From Dorea_A amylophila (GTDB lineage Bacteria > Bacillota > Clostridia > Lachnospirales > Lachnospiraceae): a DNA stretch of 64,000 nucleotides. Both the position numbers and the translations under genes were made by a program. Shown here piece by piece: positions 32,859 to 42,075 of the stretch. The notes beneath the pieces are model-generated. The model saw only the letters and a list, made by a program, of their open reading frames with translations, was not told the DNA's origin and searched no databases. Within the stretch, counting starts at the first letter, position 1; every line of letters starts with the position of its first letter. Where the stretch lies: NCBI RefSeq assembly GCF_025567265.1, contig NZ_JAOQJW010000009.1:65943-129942 (forward strand), given 5' to 3'.

Positions 32859-33803
32859 CTACCGACTCCTGCTCTTTGCAGACAGAAGCCTTTCTTTTCC
32901 CTTTTCAAAATATTCTTCATTAATTTCAATGCAGATTGCATTCCGTTCACTGGAAAGTGCTGCTTCCCCCAGGGAAAACGAACCTGCAAACTGATCCAGT
33001 ACCCACTCCTTTTCTTCTGTTACAAATCCAAGGATCTGCTGCAAAAGTTGCACTGGTTTTTCTGCCTGATGAATACGGGAGTTTTTCCCTGGCGGTTCAA
33101 TGTCAAAGACCGTTGGAAGCATTCCCCTGGCGCCTGACATATAGTGGGATATTCCTGGCTCCGCCTTATCCTTTTTCGCATCTGGGCGTAAATTCCTGGC
33201 TTTTCCTTTCGTAAAAAATGCAATCTCTTCCGTATTTTTAGATTTTCTTCCCGTATTGGCAACGAAATCTCCTTTTTTCCAGGCGACTTTTGCATAATAT
33301 TCAAGCCCTGCTTCTTTCGCCATTTTTTTCATCTGATAGAGGTATTCATAATTTTCCCCATTTTCTTCCGGCATGAACTCTACCAGAAAACACCCTTTTT
33401 TCAACACCCGGTATTTTTCATCAAAGTCTTCCTGCGTATATTGAAAACATTCATAGGCCGCAAAATCCCGATTTCCCCCTTTCAGGCTTTTTTTCAGGTC
33501 ATAAGCATGATCTGTAATAATGGCATCTATACTGTTATCTTTTAAAAAGCTCAAATCCCTGCCATTCCCCTGAACCATCATACAAGTTACCTCTTCTCCG
33601 TCCTGTTCTTTGGTAACCGTATAGACTCCTTTGGCTATCCTGGAAAAAAGCCCCTTTTCTATTCCCTCATAAATTCTTGCCCGGATACTGGGTTCTTTTA
33701 CCTCTTTTACCTGTTCTACACAAGCCACTGCTTCTTTAAGGCTGAAGCATTCTGCGTCCTGAAAATATTCAAATAGTGTCATCTGTATCCCTTTTTCCTG
33801 CAC
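32859..33803 (-). CDS. Orphan amino-group DNA methyltransferase (beta class)
   Basis: A 314-residue site-specific methyltransferase with catalytic motif IV first (DHAY near 157 in place of DPPY) and motif I later (DQFAGSFSLGEAAL, near 273), the order of beta-class N6A/N4C enzymes. An N-terminal HTH-like region (about 15-65) precedes it. No endonuclease is adjacent, so it probably protects the element from restriction. The unusual His-Ala in the catalytic motif may reduce activity. The start is a GTG with AGGAGG 8 nt upstream. Confidence 0.82.
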   Translation of the reverse strand: MQEKGIQMTLFEYFQDAECFSLKEAVACVEQVKEVKEPSIRARIYEGIEKGLFSRIAKGVYTVTKEQDGEEVTCMMVQGNGRDLSFLKDNSIDAIITDHAYDLKKSLKGGNRDFAAYECFQYTQEDFDEKYRVLKKGCFLVEFMPEENGENYEYLYQMKKMAKEAGLEYYAKVAWKKGDFVANTGRKSKNTEEIAFFTKGKARNLRPDAKKDKAEPGISHYMSGARGMLPTVFDIEPPGKNSRIHQAEKPVQLLQQILGFVTEEKEWVLDQFAGSFSLGEAALSSERNAICIEINEEYFEKGKERLLSAKSRSR

Positions 33804-33815
33804 AATCCTTTCCTC

Positions 33816-34655
33816 CTACAATCCCAGTGCCCTGGAAGTCAGGTTCTGCGCTCCTTTTACAGTGCCTACCGTCAGCGCAACCGTAAAGGTCATTTCCCCC
33901 AAATAAATCAGGGTTTTGGCCCAGTCCTCATAATCTCCGGTAAAGGTCGGAAGTCCGGAGGAAATAAACTGGTTACACAAAAGGATTGCCAGTGCCATTG
34001 TGACTGCCTCAAAAACGACACTGATAAAATATTTCATATAGGCTACAAAGGTATTGCTAAGCCCCCGGTTTCCAGCCAGGGTACTGCTGGCAATCGCCCC
34101 AAAAGGTACAATTACCATAATTTTCAAAAAGCGGAAATAAACATTGTACAGCAGGAAGAACCCACAGATAATAACGATTAAAGATAGGAAAACAGCAAGT
34201 ATCAGGAACACGATACTGGTTCCAAATCCTAAATCTTTGATCACTTCTGCCTGCGCCGGGTCAATGGATAACTCCACACTCTGGTTTTGTCCCAAATGCC
34301 CCACCAGGTTTCCACAGGAAGTAAACAGGGCTTTCATAATGGTAATGTTATAAGATACCAGCCACTGTGCAATGGCAACCCGGATAAACATACGGAGGAT
34401 TGCTTCAAACCGGATTTCTTCCCGGATATCTACCGACTCTGCACAAAACCCAATGACGAAAAAAAGGACTACCAGGGCAGAGCCTATCCCAACAAAAAGG
34501 GGTTCAATCCCTTCAATGATCCCCCAGGGCCCGCCCCCTTTGAACCCGGTAGGGGACTGTCCTAAAAGTTCAAATACGAGGCTGACCTGATTATTCCAAA
34601 ATCCAAACACGATTTCCAAAAGTGCAAGGATCGCCTCTCCTAAATTAAACATCAC
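33816..34655 (-). CDS. VirB6/TrbL-like channel protein
   Basis: A 279-residue polytopic protein with a periplasm-equivalent N-terminus (FWNNQVSLVFELLG, then a Gly-rich loop) and six hydrophobic segments. It includes YFRFLKIMVIVPFGAIAS, typical of the TrbL/VirB6 and CD1112-type proteins of Gram-positive ICEs. It forms the inner part of the mating channel. It follows the Maff2 gene. Confidence 0.85.
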   Translation of the reverse strand: MMFNLGEAILALLEIVFGFWNNQVSLVFELLGQSPTGFKGGGPWGIIEGIEPLFVGIGSALVVLFFVIGFCAESVDIREEIRFEAILRMFIRVAIAQWLVSYNITIMKALFTSCGNLVGHLGQNQSVELSIDPAQAEVIKDLGFGTSIVFLILAVFLSLIVIICGFFLLYNVYFRFLKIMVIVPFGAIASSTLAGNRGLSNTFVAYMKYFISVVFEAVTMALAILLCNQFISSGLPTFTGDYEDWAKTLIYLGEMTFTVALTVGTVKGAQNLTSRALGL

Positions 34656-34699
34656 TTCACCTCTCTTCTTATCTGTTTATCTCAAAAAGAAGAACGGTT

Positions 34700-35038
34700 T
34701 TAGCTGATTCCCAGGAAAGTAAGAACGGAGGAAATAGCTGCCATAATAAGCCCTGCAACAATTCCTTTAATGGCACTGTTCATAGAAGAACTGTCCTGCT
34801 GCTGGTAAGCCTGTGCAAATTCCATCACGTTTTTTGCCAGGATAATCACACCCACCGCACCGATAATACTGATCACCAGTGTCTTTAAATTCATAAGCGG
34901 CTGTGTTACGTCACTTACCCCGGAAGCCATGACAGTCTGGGGGAACAGGGAAACAGTGGCAGCGCTTACTGCCAGGACTCCCAGTAGAGATTTTTTCAAG
35001 CGGTTCTGTTTCTTTCTGATAACCTCTTTGATTTTCAT
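34700..35038 (-). CDS. Maff2-family pilin-like membrane protein
   Basis: A 112-residue protein. A basic N-terminus leads into a signal/transmembrane segment ending TVMASG, then two hydrophobic helices (LVISIIGAVGVIILAKNV, and IKGIVAGLIMAAISSVL) separated by a Gln/Ser-rich loop. This is the VirB2/TrbC-like layout of Maff2 proteins. It is probably the most abundant channel subunit and has its own upstream attenuator-like structure. Confidence 0.88.
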   Translation of the reverse strand: MKIKEVIRKKQNRLKKSLLGVLAVSAATVSLFPQTVMASGVSDVTQPLMNLKTLVISIIGAVGVIILAKNVMEFAQAYQQQDSSSMNSAIKGIVAGLIMAAISSVLTFLGIS

Positions 35039-35070
35039 ATCTTTTTACTCCTTTTCATGTGATTGATACC

Positions 35071-35143
35071 GCATTACGCAAAAAGACAGATTTTTAAAAA
35101 CCTGCCCTGCGTAATGCAAAAACTACAGGTTTCCAAAAATCTG
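35071..35143 (-). promoter_or_regulatory. Interleaved inverted repeats: candidate attenuator before Maff2
   Basis: Two inverted repeats interlock. Arms at 35,126-35,143 and 35,087-35,104 (16 of 18 complementary) form a terminator stem followed on the minus strand by TCTTTTT. Arms at 35,108-35,117 and 35,071-35,080 (GCATTACGCA, perfect) form a competing stem that uses the loop of the first. The two are mutually exclusive or form a pseudoknot. They lie between the coupling-protein gene and Maff2. Confidence 0.65.
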
Positions 35144-35149
35144 CCTTCT

Positions 35150-37231
35150 TTAATCCGAGGCTGTTTCTTTTGTAAATTTTTTACGGATTTCCTTCATCTT
35201 TTCAGCACTGTTTTTTGTATCTGCCATTTGAAGGATTTTATCATACGAAATTCCAGCACCAATGGCAAGCATGATTTCTCCCAACTGTTCCTCATTATAA
35301 ACATGGCTTTCCAATAATTCAGAAAGTTTTTCTTCCTCTGTCTGTACCGGTTTTTCCGTTTTCTTCGGCGGCCTCACCTCCTCTACCGTTCTCTTCTTCT
35401 GGTTCTCTTTCAGCTCTTCCTCCGAAAAAATCTTCTTAGGAATAGGCTCATAAGAAAAAATTTCATCAAAAGACAGTTCCACAATCTGAACATCTTCTCC
35501 CTGTTCCTTTTTCTTCTTATAATAATCCAGGGATTCTTCACTTAAAATCTGTACCGCCTGTTTTTGGGCAGCCATTCTGTCATGGATATAAGGCGCACCC
35601 CCGCCATCTTCTGTTTCCGAAAATCTGGAGTGTGCAAAAGTATTGTATTTCTTATCAATAATAGGATCACAACCCCTGATTAACAAAATACACTCTGAGT
35701 TATCCAGCTTTCGGGTTTCGTCCGGTGTCAAAAGCTCACGCCCCAGCACATCATAATTCCGGGAACTGCTCCCTTGCCGGCCTTTGGTTTCCCCACTGCT
35801 TTTTTTATCAATGGTTCCTTTTCCCAGGGACTCACTGATATACTTATGCGTGGACTGTTCATTCCCACCAAGATATACCAGGGAATCACAATTACCCGGT
35901 ATGGTTTCCCAGGTTTTCTCAAACAAAGCCTTGATCTGGGCAAGGTTTTGGATAAAAATGGTACAGGAAATATTTCTGGAACGCATGGTACTAAGTAGGC
36001 TGCAGTAGTCATCTGGCAATGGCACGTTGGCAAATTCGTCCAGCATAAAATTCACGTTAATGGGAAGTTTTCCATTGTAATGGAAGTCTGCCTGGTAATA
36101 CAATTCCTGGAAAATCTGGGAATAAAGCATACCAATTAAAAAGGCATAACTCTTATCCGAATCCGGCGTCACACAAAAAAGTGCGGTCTTCCGGTTTCTG
36201 TCCCCATCAACACCAATCCCAATCTCCTCAATCTCCATTTCATCATGATCCAGAATCCGCAAAATTTGTGGGTTCTGTAACAATCCCAGCCTTGCATTTG
36301 CGGAAATGATGATACTCCTTACCGTATCTCCTGCACCCCGTACCACTTTATTATACTGGATTAAAGCAGGGTGGTTGCTTCCCTTTTTTCTCTCCAGTCT
36401 GCGGAAACGCCGGTCTAAATCAGAAGGGGAACCGTCTGCATGGACTTCCGCCTCATTCAAAAGCTGCAAAACCATACGGAAATTCCTTTTCTCCATTTCA
36501 CACTCCTGCCACACATAAAGAAAAATAGCCTGCAAGTACAAAGACTCGGCTTTCTCCCAGAATGGATCACTGGGCTGTGCGTTTTTCGGTGTGGTATTAT
36601 TGATCAAGTTAGTAACCAGTTTTACAATATCTGTTTCAGAGCGGATATAGCGGAATGGATTATATCCGTTAGACTGCTCCATTTCCACCAGGTTCAGCAC
36701 CCGTATCCGGTATCCATGCGCTTTCAGCATACCTCCGCAGCATCTTAAAATCTCCCCTTTGGGATCTGTAATGATCTGGGAAGCCCTGCTTAACTGAAGG
36801 AGATTGGGTTTCACCATGAACAAGGTTTTTCCAGCGCCGCTTCCTCCGATTACCAGGACATTTAGGTTTCTCCTAGTCTTTCTGGTATTCATGGACAGCC
36901 TGACATTCTGGGATAAGATCAGGTTATTGTGTTCATCTTTATCCGCAAACTGCTTTGCCACCTTTTTCGGATCTGCAAAAACAGCGGTACCAAATTCCTG
37001 ACCCGGCATATAGTTTTTCCGGCTGGTGACATACATGACCATACCGATCACATATACAAAAATCCCCAGAATGATTGCTTTTAAGGAAGTTTCGTTCCAA
37101 TAATTGGCAAACGGGGCTGCCATCACCTGATCCAGACGGTTTAAAAAATAGTTGATATCCTTTCCAGGCTGATAACACACGTTCAAGAGATAACCTCCAT
37201 AGCCGGAAGCTACGCCTCCAATGAAATACAT
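35150..37231 (-). CDS. virD4: VirD4/TraG-type coupling protein
   Basis: A 693-residue type IV coupling ATPase with two N-terminal membrane helices (about 1-15 and 48-66). Walker A is GGSGAGKTLFMVKP near 127, Walker B is NFMLDEFANVPLP near 400, and IFIQNLAQIK follows. The C-terminal ~120 residues are a charged tail. It brings the relaxase-DNA complex to the channel. The ATG at 37231 has only a weak site; AAAGGAGG 33 nt upstream has no in-frame canonical start, so a rare start codon is possible. Confidence 0.93.
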   Translation of the reverse strand: MYFIGGVASGYGGYLLNVCYQPGKDINYFLNRLDQVMAAPFANYWNETSLKAIILGIFVYVIGMVMYVTSRKNYMPGQEFGTAVFADPKKVAKQFADKDEHNNLILSQNVRLSMNTRKTRRNLNVLVIGGSGAGKTLFMVKPNLLQLSRASQIITDPKGEILRCCGGMLKAHGYRIRVLNLVEMEQSNGYNPFRYIRSETDIVKLVTNLINNTTPKNAQPSDPFWEKAESLYLQAIFLYVWQECEMEKRNFRMVLQLLNEAEVHADGSPSDLDRRFRRLERKKGSNHPALIQYNKVVRGAGDTVRSIIISANARLGLLQNPQILRILDHDEMEIEEIGIGVDGDRNRKTALFCVTPDSDKSYAFLIGMLYSQIFQELYYQADFHYNGKLPINVNFMLDEFANVPLPDDYCSLLSTMRSRNISCTIFIQNLAQIKALFEKTWETIPGNCDSLVYLGGNEQSTHKYISESLGKGTIDKKSSGETKGRQGSSSRNYDVLGRELLTPDETRKLDNSECILLIRGCDPIIDKKYNTFAHSRFSETEDGGGAPYIHDRMAAQKQAVQILSEESLDYYKKKKEQGEDVQIVELSFDEIFSYEPIPKKIFSEEELKENQKKRTVEEVRPPKKTEKPVQTEEEKLSELLESHVYNEEQLGEIMLAIGAGISYDKILQMADTKNSAEKMKEIRKKFTKETASD

Positions 37232-37273
37232 ACCCCAGGACTGTTTCTTCTTTTTCTGAATTGCTCCGGTTCT

Positions 37274-38437
37274 CTACCTCCTTTGCCCCTGTATGCTTCT
37301 TCTCCCTGCTTCCAGGTTCTGTTGTGTCTTCCTGTAATTATGTTCCCTTCTTCTGCGTATCTTTTCCTGCTCCTGTCTGGCACGTTCCCTGCGTACCGGA
37401 TCATAGCTTTCCCTATATAAATCTTCCCCCGAAGTTTTTCTAAGAAAACGGTCCTCCAGGTCTAAAATTGCATACTCCTTCTTCTTTTCCAATCCTGCAA
37501 AAATAGTCTTATGGTCATTAATCCAGCTAATTTCCGATTTGTCCAGCCAGATAAATTCATTCTTACGGTACGGAATCCTGGTTTTGATATGATGCTCTGT
37601 TTCTTCATATACCAGCTTCTGGTCTATGGTAATGGCATTCACACCTGGATTGTTCCGCTTTTCCTTTTGGATACGCTGAATGACCTGCATCTTTTCTTCT
37701 GTTTCCTGGCTGTTTCCAGTGCTGCGTCTTTGGGCTTCCTCTTCCCCAAACAACTGTTTCCACTGCTGGGAATCTACCAATTCTTCGATCTGTTCCGGTG
37801 TCCTGGTCAGTGTCACCGTACCTTCCTTCCCTTTCTCCAAAATCCCCTGTTCTTCCATGTAGCAGATAATCGGCCAGATCTGAAGCCAGGTCATATTCAG
37901 ACGGGAACGGACATCACTGATCTTCTCCACCTGGTTTTTCGCCAGTTCCCGCGCAACCAGTTCACACTCCTTCGGCTCCGGCAGGACAGGCTTTTTTACT
38001 TCTTCTACCAACTGCTCTACCTTATCCGGCTCTGCATTTTCATAGTATTCATCTAACGTCCCAATATTGGAATGTTCAATTTTTGCCATCATGGACTGAA
38101 TACGGGGCGCTGCCTGGGAATGGAACAAAATTTCACTCATACCGTCCTTCTCATTCAAATCCGGCAAAATGGAATATAAAATCCCATACTTATTTGCCAG
38201 GGCTTTTACCCGTTCCAGGTCTTTTGTTTCAAAACGGAAAACCTGCAAATCGCCTCCCATTTTCAGGAGCTTTTGTACAGAAGTTTTCCCTGACAATTTT
38301 TCCTGGTCCAGAACTTTTTTAAATACCGCACAAATATCTTTTACAAACTGCCAGCCTGTATTTCCCATTTTCAGAATGATTTCTGCGCCTTCAAAGGAAA
38401 CTTTAATGATTTGCGCCGCATCTTGTATTTCACTCAT
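37274..38437 (-). CDS. PcfB/DUF3801-family accessory protein
   Basis: A 387-residue protein. The N-terminal half carries the DUF3801/PcfB pattern (AGAEIILKMGNTGWQFV-like start, LLKMGGDLQVFRFETKDL, then LANKYGILYSILPDLN). A winged-helix-like middle (VRSRLNMTWLQIWPIICYM) and a basic Arg/Gln-rich tail follow. PcfB-type proteins link relaxase and coupling protein. The adjacent coupling-protein gene supports this. Confidence 0.85.
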   Translation of the reverse strand: MSEIQDAAQIIKVSFEGAEIILKMGNTGWQFVKDICAVFKKVLDQEKLSGKTSVQKLLKMGGDLQVFRFETKDLERVKALANKYGILYSILPDLNEKDGMSEILFHSQAAPRIQSMMAKIEHSNIGTLDEYYENAEPDKVEQLVEEVKKPVLPEPKECELVARELAKNQVEKISDVRSRLNMTWLQIWPIICYMEEQGILEKGKEGTVTLTRTPEQIEELVDSQQWKQLFGEEEAQRRSTGNSQETEEKMQVIQRIQKEKRNNPGVNAITIDQKLVYEETEHHIKTRIPYRKNEFIWLDKSEISWINDHKTIFAGLEKKKEYAILDLEDRFLRKTSGEDLYRESYDPVRRERARQEQEKIRRRREHNYRKTQQNLEAGRRSIQGQRR

Positions 38438-38447
38438 GCTCTCCCTC

Positions 38448-38867
38448 CTATCCCATTGCCCTGTCTTTTTTTGCTAAAACAGCCGCCTTTGTTTTTCCTT
38501 CTGCAAGCATGGCTTCCAGGTCATACTGGATATTTTCCTGTTTTAAGAGAGCCTCCAGCATGTGGTTTGCTTTTTCCTTTTCATAGGTCATATACTGAAG
38601 CTGAAAAATATAATTCTCAATCTGCAAAATATTTTCCGGAACCTGAGAAAACGGTTCAAGGTAATGATAAAGAATACGCTCTTTTTCTTCCTTTCCTGCA
38701 TGAGGCGCCTGTAACTGCAAAATAATTTTTTCTACCTCTTCCATAGACTCCTTATGAAAAGCAATACGGTACAAATCCTGTTTCTGCTCCCTAGTAAGAA
38801 AGGGCTGTTCCTTTTCGGCAGCTTCCAAAAGGGAAAATATTTTTACCACATGTTCAAGTTCTGCCAT
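38448..38867 (-). CDS. Hypothetical helical ICE protein
   Basis: A 139-residue, almost fully helical and charged protein (EKEQPFLTREQKQDLYRIAF, then MEEVEKIILQLQ). It has no known motif or membrane segment. It lies between the repeat-containing coiled-coil protein (its stop is adjacent) and PcfB, in the relaxosome gene block, so it may be a relaxosome helper. Confidence 0.6.
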   Translation of the reverse strand: MAELEHVVKIFSLLEAAEKEQPFLTREQKQDLYRIAFHKESMEEVEKIILQLQAPHAGKEEKERILYHYLEPFSQVPENILQIENYIFQLQYMTYEKEKANHMLEALLKQENIQYDLEAMLAEGKTKAAVLAKKDRAMG

Positions 38868-39821
38868 TTACACACCCGCCTTCCGTTTCCGCATCAAAAG
38901 GATAATTTCCCGCATTTTTTTCATTCTCTCCGGTGAAGGACTGTTCTCCATCACCTGAAGAATTTCTGCATCTGCCAGCCCACTTTCTACACACTGGCGA
39001 ATTTCTTCCAACTGTTCTGCGGACAAGTTATATTCCAGAATTTTCTCCACAACACTTTTGGGTACTTTTTTTCCAAGCATGGCAATCCCAAGCAGCCGGC
39101 GCTTACTTTTTTGCAGCCCTTCCGCTGTTTGTATGCTTTTTTCTTCCAATACCACTTTTGTTTCCCTGGAAGCAGCTTCTGTTTTTTCCCTGTATTTTTC
39201 TGCTTCTTTTTTCAGCTCCTGAATTTCCTGCTCTTTCTTTGCCAGCTTTTCTTTTAATTCCTGTATGTTTTTATCTTTATATTGCAGGTTCTCATACAGG
39301 TCTTTAATCTCCTGGTTTTTCTCTTCAACAACATGCTCCTTTACCAGAGAGGACAAGGCTGTAAAACGGTCATTGCTTTCCCGGAACTGCTGAATGGATT
39401 GTTCCATGATCCCCATAAGATTTTTCATATAAGAACGCATTTCTTCATCTTTCGGAACTTCTTTTTTTGCCTTTGACTCTTCCAGTTGTATCCGCATGGT
39501 CCGCATACGGCTGGCCGGCAGTTCATTTCCGGCATAGGTTTTCACCTCTTCCAGATCCAGCCCGTTTTTTAAGCCCTCTACGATTTCCCGTACCTGGAAC
39601 TGGTTATAATTTCCTTCGCATAAAAAGTCGATTTCCCCAATCCCTTCCATAAGCCCTATGATGATTGCTTTCATCACCGGGGCTTCCTGGTTGCTCTTAA
39701 CTACTTTCTGAATATCTGAAACAGGAAGACCAAAATCCAGCCCCATAGAAACTGCGTCCATCTGTTCTTCTTTTAAAACTTTCCGGCATTCTTCCAGATA
39801 CCGTTGTCCTTCTACTGTCAT
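38868..39821 (-). CDS. Coiled-coil protein with 'EIR..LE.GLD' helical repeats
   Basis: A 317-residue protein. Short helical repeats sit at both ends: QVREIVEGLKNGLDLEEVKTY near residues 86-106 and QLEEIRQCVESGLADAEIL near 270-290, each followed by an 'xxRMxxMR' helix. A long coiled coil (about 165-235) lies between them. These repeats are typical of proteins next to relaxases in Clostridial ICEs. It is likely a DNA or relaxase-binding accessory protein. Its start follows the relaxase stop directly. Confidence 0.7.
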   Translation of the reverse strand: MTVEGQRYLEECRKVLKEEQMDAVSMGLDFGLPVSDIQKVVKSNQEAPVMKAIIIGLMEGIGEIDFLCEGNYNQFQVREIVEGLKNGLDLEEVKTYAGNELPASRMRTMRIQLEESKAKKEVPKDEEMRSYMKNLMGIMEQSIQQFRESNDRFTALSSLVKEHVVEEKNQEIKDLYENLQYKDKNIQELKEKLAKKEQEIQELKKEAEKYREKTEAASRETKVVLEEKSIQTAEGLQKSKRRLLGIAMLGKKVPKSVVEKILEYNLSAEQLEEIRQCVESGLADAEILQVMENSPSPERMKKMREIILLMRKRKAGV

Positions 39822-41237
39822 TTACCCTCCTTTTCCTCTGCCCCTCGCAGACGGTTTCCTATTCTTTTCCTTCTGCTGTGCTTCCAACTTTTCTTTTTCT
39901 TCTGCTTTTTCACGCAGACGCTCTGCAATCCTTTTTTCTTTTAAGATTTTTTTCCGTTCGATCCGCAAACGCTCCTCTTTCTCAAAGAAATAAGCGTCTG
40001 TCTGTTCTGCATCAGACAAGGAATATCCCATTTCTTTTAACTGCCCAAGAAGGTTTTGGTATGTCTGGTGGTCTTGAAAAAATTCCTGATACCCTTCCTG
40101 ATAAAGTTCTGCTTCCATCTGTTTTTCCTGCAGCTTATTGAGAAGCAGAAGCATTTCCTCATAAGGAACCATTTCTTTTCGTAGCTGCTTTCTTGCCCTG
40201 CTGTTTTCCCAAAGCTGTTCCTTTGTTGCATCAGAAATGGCTTTCAACTGCGCCTTATCCTGTATGCGATAAGCTGCCAGAAAATCAAATTCCTCCTGCA
40301 ATTTTTTCAATTCATGGATTGCTGCCCTGTATTTCCAGGTTTTAGAGTTTGCCATTGGTTTCCCCTGCCGATACCTGCGAAGAAAACATTCCTTCTGGTA
40401 TCTGGTCAAATGCCGCTCCCGGTATGGGATAAACACATACGTCCATTCTACCGGTATCTCCTCTCCGGTCATTTCCGGGATTGGAAGGCGTCCAAAACGC
40501 TGCCGAAGCTTTTCCTCTGTATATTCTTCCCCTAGCTGGTCAAGCCGCCTTGCCCTTCCTGCTCCGGGTTCCCGAACAGAAAGGCGCTTTCTTCCCCGCA
40601 ACTCATATCCCATGCTGGAAAGATTTTCAAGAAATTCCTCATAAGAACCTGCGTCCTGTAATGCCTGGTCCACATCTCTTCTGATCCGCCTGTCCCGTTC
40701 AGAAAGAGATTTTTCTTCCTGTCCTTTTTGTTTGCGTTTTTCCTTGGCTTCTTCCAGATCCAGCACAGATAAACCATGCTCCCTGCATATCCGGTTGGTC
40801 AGAGGCTGGATAATGTTTTCCCAATCCCCATTTCTATAATCGTATTTATATCCCGTAGTACAGCGTACTGAATTAAAAATAATGTGCCCATGAATATGGT
40901 CCGTATCATTATGGACTGCATAAACCGCTTCAAAATCCTTCCCAAGAAATTCTGTCACAAACTCTCCTACCATTTGGAAGGCTTCTTCTTCCGAAACCTC
41001 ATCTTCCTCAAATGAAAGAATGAAATGGTAGCCCTGCCTTTTATCCAGCTTTCCAAAATGACGTTTGGTATCTACCATCTGGGATAATGCCTGTTCAGGA
41101 ATACAGTTATGTCCACAGACATAGCGGCCATGTTCTGTTTTCTCCGGGTTCATAATATAGCGAAGACCATTTGCCAGATGTTTTGCCGGATAACCCGTTT
41201 TTGCCTGTTTCATGTGCAGGCACTTTGTAATTGCCAT
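39822..41237 (-). CDS. MOBP-type relaxase
   Basis: A 471-residue relaxase. The three-histidine metal motif HNDTDHIHGH is at residues 109-118. Candidate catalytic tyrosines are Tyr16 or Tyr27 in the N-terminal motif (KTGYPAKHLANGLRYI), and GYHFILSF is motif II. The C-terminal 250 residues are basic and coiled. It nicks oriT and leads the strand through the coupling protein. It follows MobC by 3 nt. Confidence 0.92.
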   Translation of the reverse strand: MAITKCLHMKQAKTGYPAKHLANGLRYIMNPEKTEHGRYVCGHNCIPEQALSQMVDTKRHFGKLDKRQGYHFILSFEEDEVSEEEAFQMVGEFVTEFLGKDFEAVYAVHNDTDHIHGHIIFNSVRCTTGYKYDYRNGDWENIIQPLTNRICREHGLSVLDLEEAKEKRKQKGQEEKSLSERDRRIRRDVDQALQDAGSYEEFLENLSSMGYELRGRKRLSVREPGAGRARRLDQLGEEYTEEKLRQRFGRLPIPEMTGEEIPVEWTYVFIPYRERHLTRYQKECFLRRYRQGKPMANSKTWKYRAAIHELKKLQEEFDFLAAYRIQDKAQLKAISDATKEQLWENSRARKQLRKEMVPYEEMLLLLNKLQEKQMEAELYQEGYQEFFQDHQTYQNLLGQLKEMGYSLSDAEQTDAYFFEKEERLRIERKKILKEKRIAERLREKAEEKEKLEAQQKEKNRKPSARGRGKGG

Positions 41238-41240
41238 AAC

Positions 41241-41564
41241 CTACAGCCTTTCCTGCACCTGGCTTACCAGTGTTTTTATCTGCTTCAAAAACACATACAG
41301 ACGGTGTTTATCTTCCCTGGAATAAAGGGCGCTGTTATTGTTATGGGTAATCTGGTTGATGTTTACACCAATCCGGTTGATTTCCTGGTTCATGCGTTCC
41401 AGTTCCTGACGGATTTCCGGGTAATCCCTGGGACGGTTGGTAATCAGCATACGAAGGTACTGGGAATCGGAAAGCCCCATCTTTTCTGCCTGTTTTTGTA
41501 ACTCTTCCAACTCCCATGAGTACAGCCGGATTTCTTTTCTGCATTTCATTGTTTCTTTTTTCAT
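41241..41564 (-). CDS. MobC-like relaxosome protein
   Basis: A 107-residue protein with an N-terminal ribbon-helix-helix-like segment (RKEIRLYSWELEELQKQAEK, then SDSQYLRMLI) and the MobC signature INRIGVNINQITHNNN. It binds oriT and helps the relaxase. The non-coding region upstream is the expected binding site. Confidence 0.9.
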   Translation of the reverse strand: MKKETMKCRKEIRLYSWELEELQKQAEKMGLSDSQYLRMLITNRPRDYPEIRQELERMNQEINRIGVNINQITHNNNSALYSREDKHRLYVFLKQIKTLVSQVQERL

Positions 41565-42075
41565 GCTCCCCCTTTCCTTATCTTTATCACATATTTCATC
41601 TACCGATTTCTACTCCAACGCTATCTGCAGTCAACTCCTAAGACCTGCTATCGGTCACCGTATAACTTCCCGGCGTCCGGACTGGCTATGCCAGTCCTCT
41701 GCAAGATACGGATTTTACCGTACAAAATCCCATCTTGTTAGGGGGCACCCCCTAATACCCCGGATAACATAGATAGCAAAACGCAGATACTGATAGCAGA
41801 CCTGCGTTCCATATAGGGAAAAACCGATAGCAGTTCCAAACATCTGCTATCGGTTTTTCCACTTCCTACTTCTATTTCTGCTAACAAAACCCCAGTTCTG
41901 TTAGCAAATCTGCCAGCCTCCTGTGTCTGATGTGGCAGCAGTTCTTCCATTCTGCTATCAACGCTTTTGCACAGACTCCCTGCTGGCTGCTTCTTCTTCC
42001 GCAATTTCTCTCTTTCCAACAAGTATGGGAAGACTCTCTATGGACCATTTGCCGCTTTGGGTTTCTCTTATGAAA
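41565..42075. other. Repeat-rich non-coding interval, candidate oriT
   Basis: The interval lies directly upstream of mobC and has no convincing gene. It contains several hairpins: GGACTGGC/GCCAGTCC at 41,679-41,697, TACGG/CCGTA at about 41,705-41,720, TTAGGGGG/CCCCCTAA at 41,738-41,755, and a perfect 17-bp stem at 41,817-41,833/41,844-41,860. The octamer GATAGCAG or its complement occurs at 41,645, 41,792, 41,826, 41,844 and 41,952, with near copies at 41,621 and 41,772. Position next to MobC/relaxase and the structure fit an origin of transfer. Confidence 0.6.
41817..41860. repeat. 17-bp perfect inverted repeat in the oriT candidate
   Basis: GGAAAAACCGATAGCAG (41817-41833) and its exact complement (41844-41860) flank a 10-nt loop. 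T and A runs within the stem also make it terminator-like for the methyltransferase transcript read from the right. Confidence 0.85.

Noticed and set aside
37210..37404. 64-residue minus-strand frame between PcfB and the coupling protein
   Set aside because: It overlaps the PcfB C-terminus in another frame, is Arg/Gly-rich without domain pattern and lacks a ribosome site.
41738..42022. 94-residue minus-strand frame in the region upstream of mobC
   Set aside because: It starts at a TTG without a ribosome site and runs through the inverted repeats and octamers of the oriT candidate, so it looks like a chance frame.
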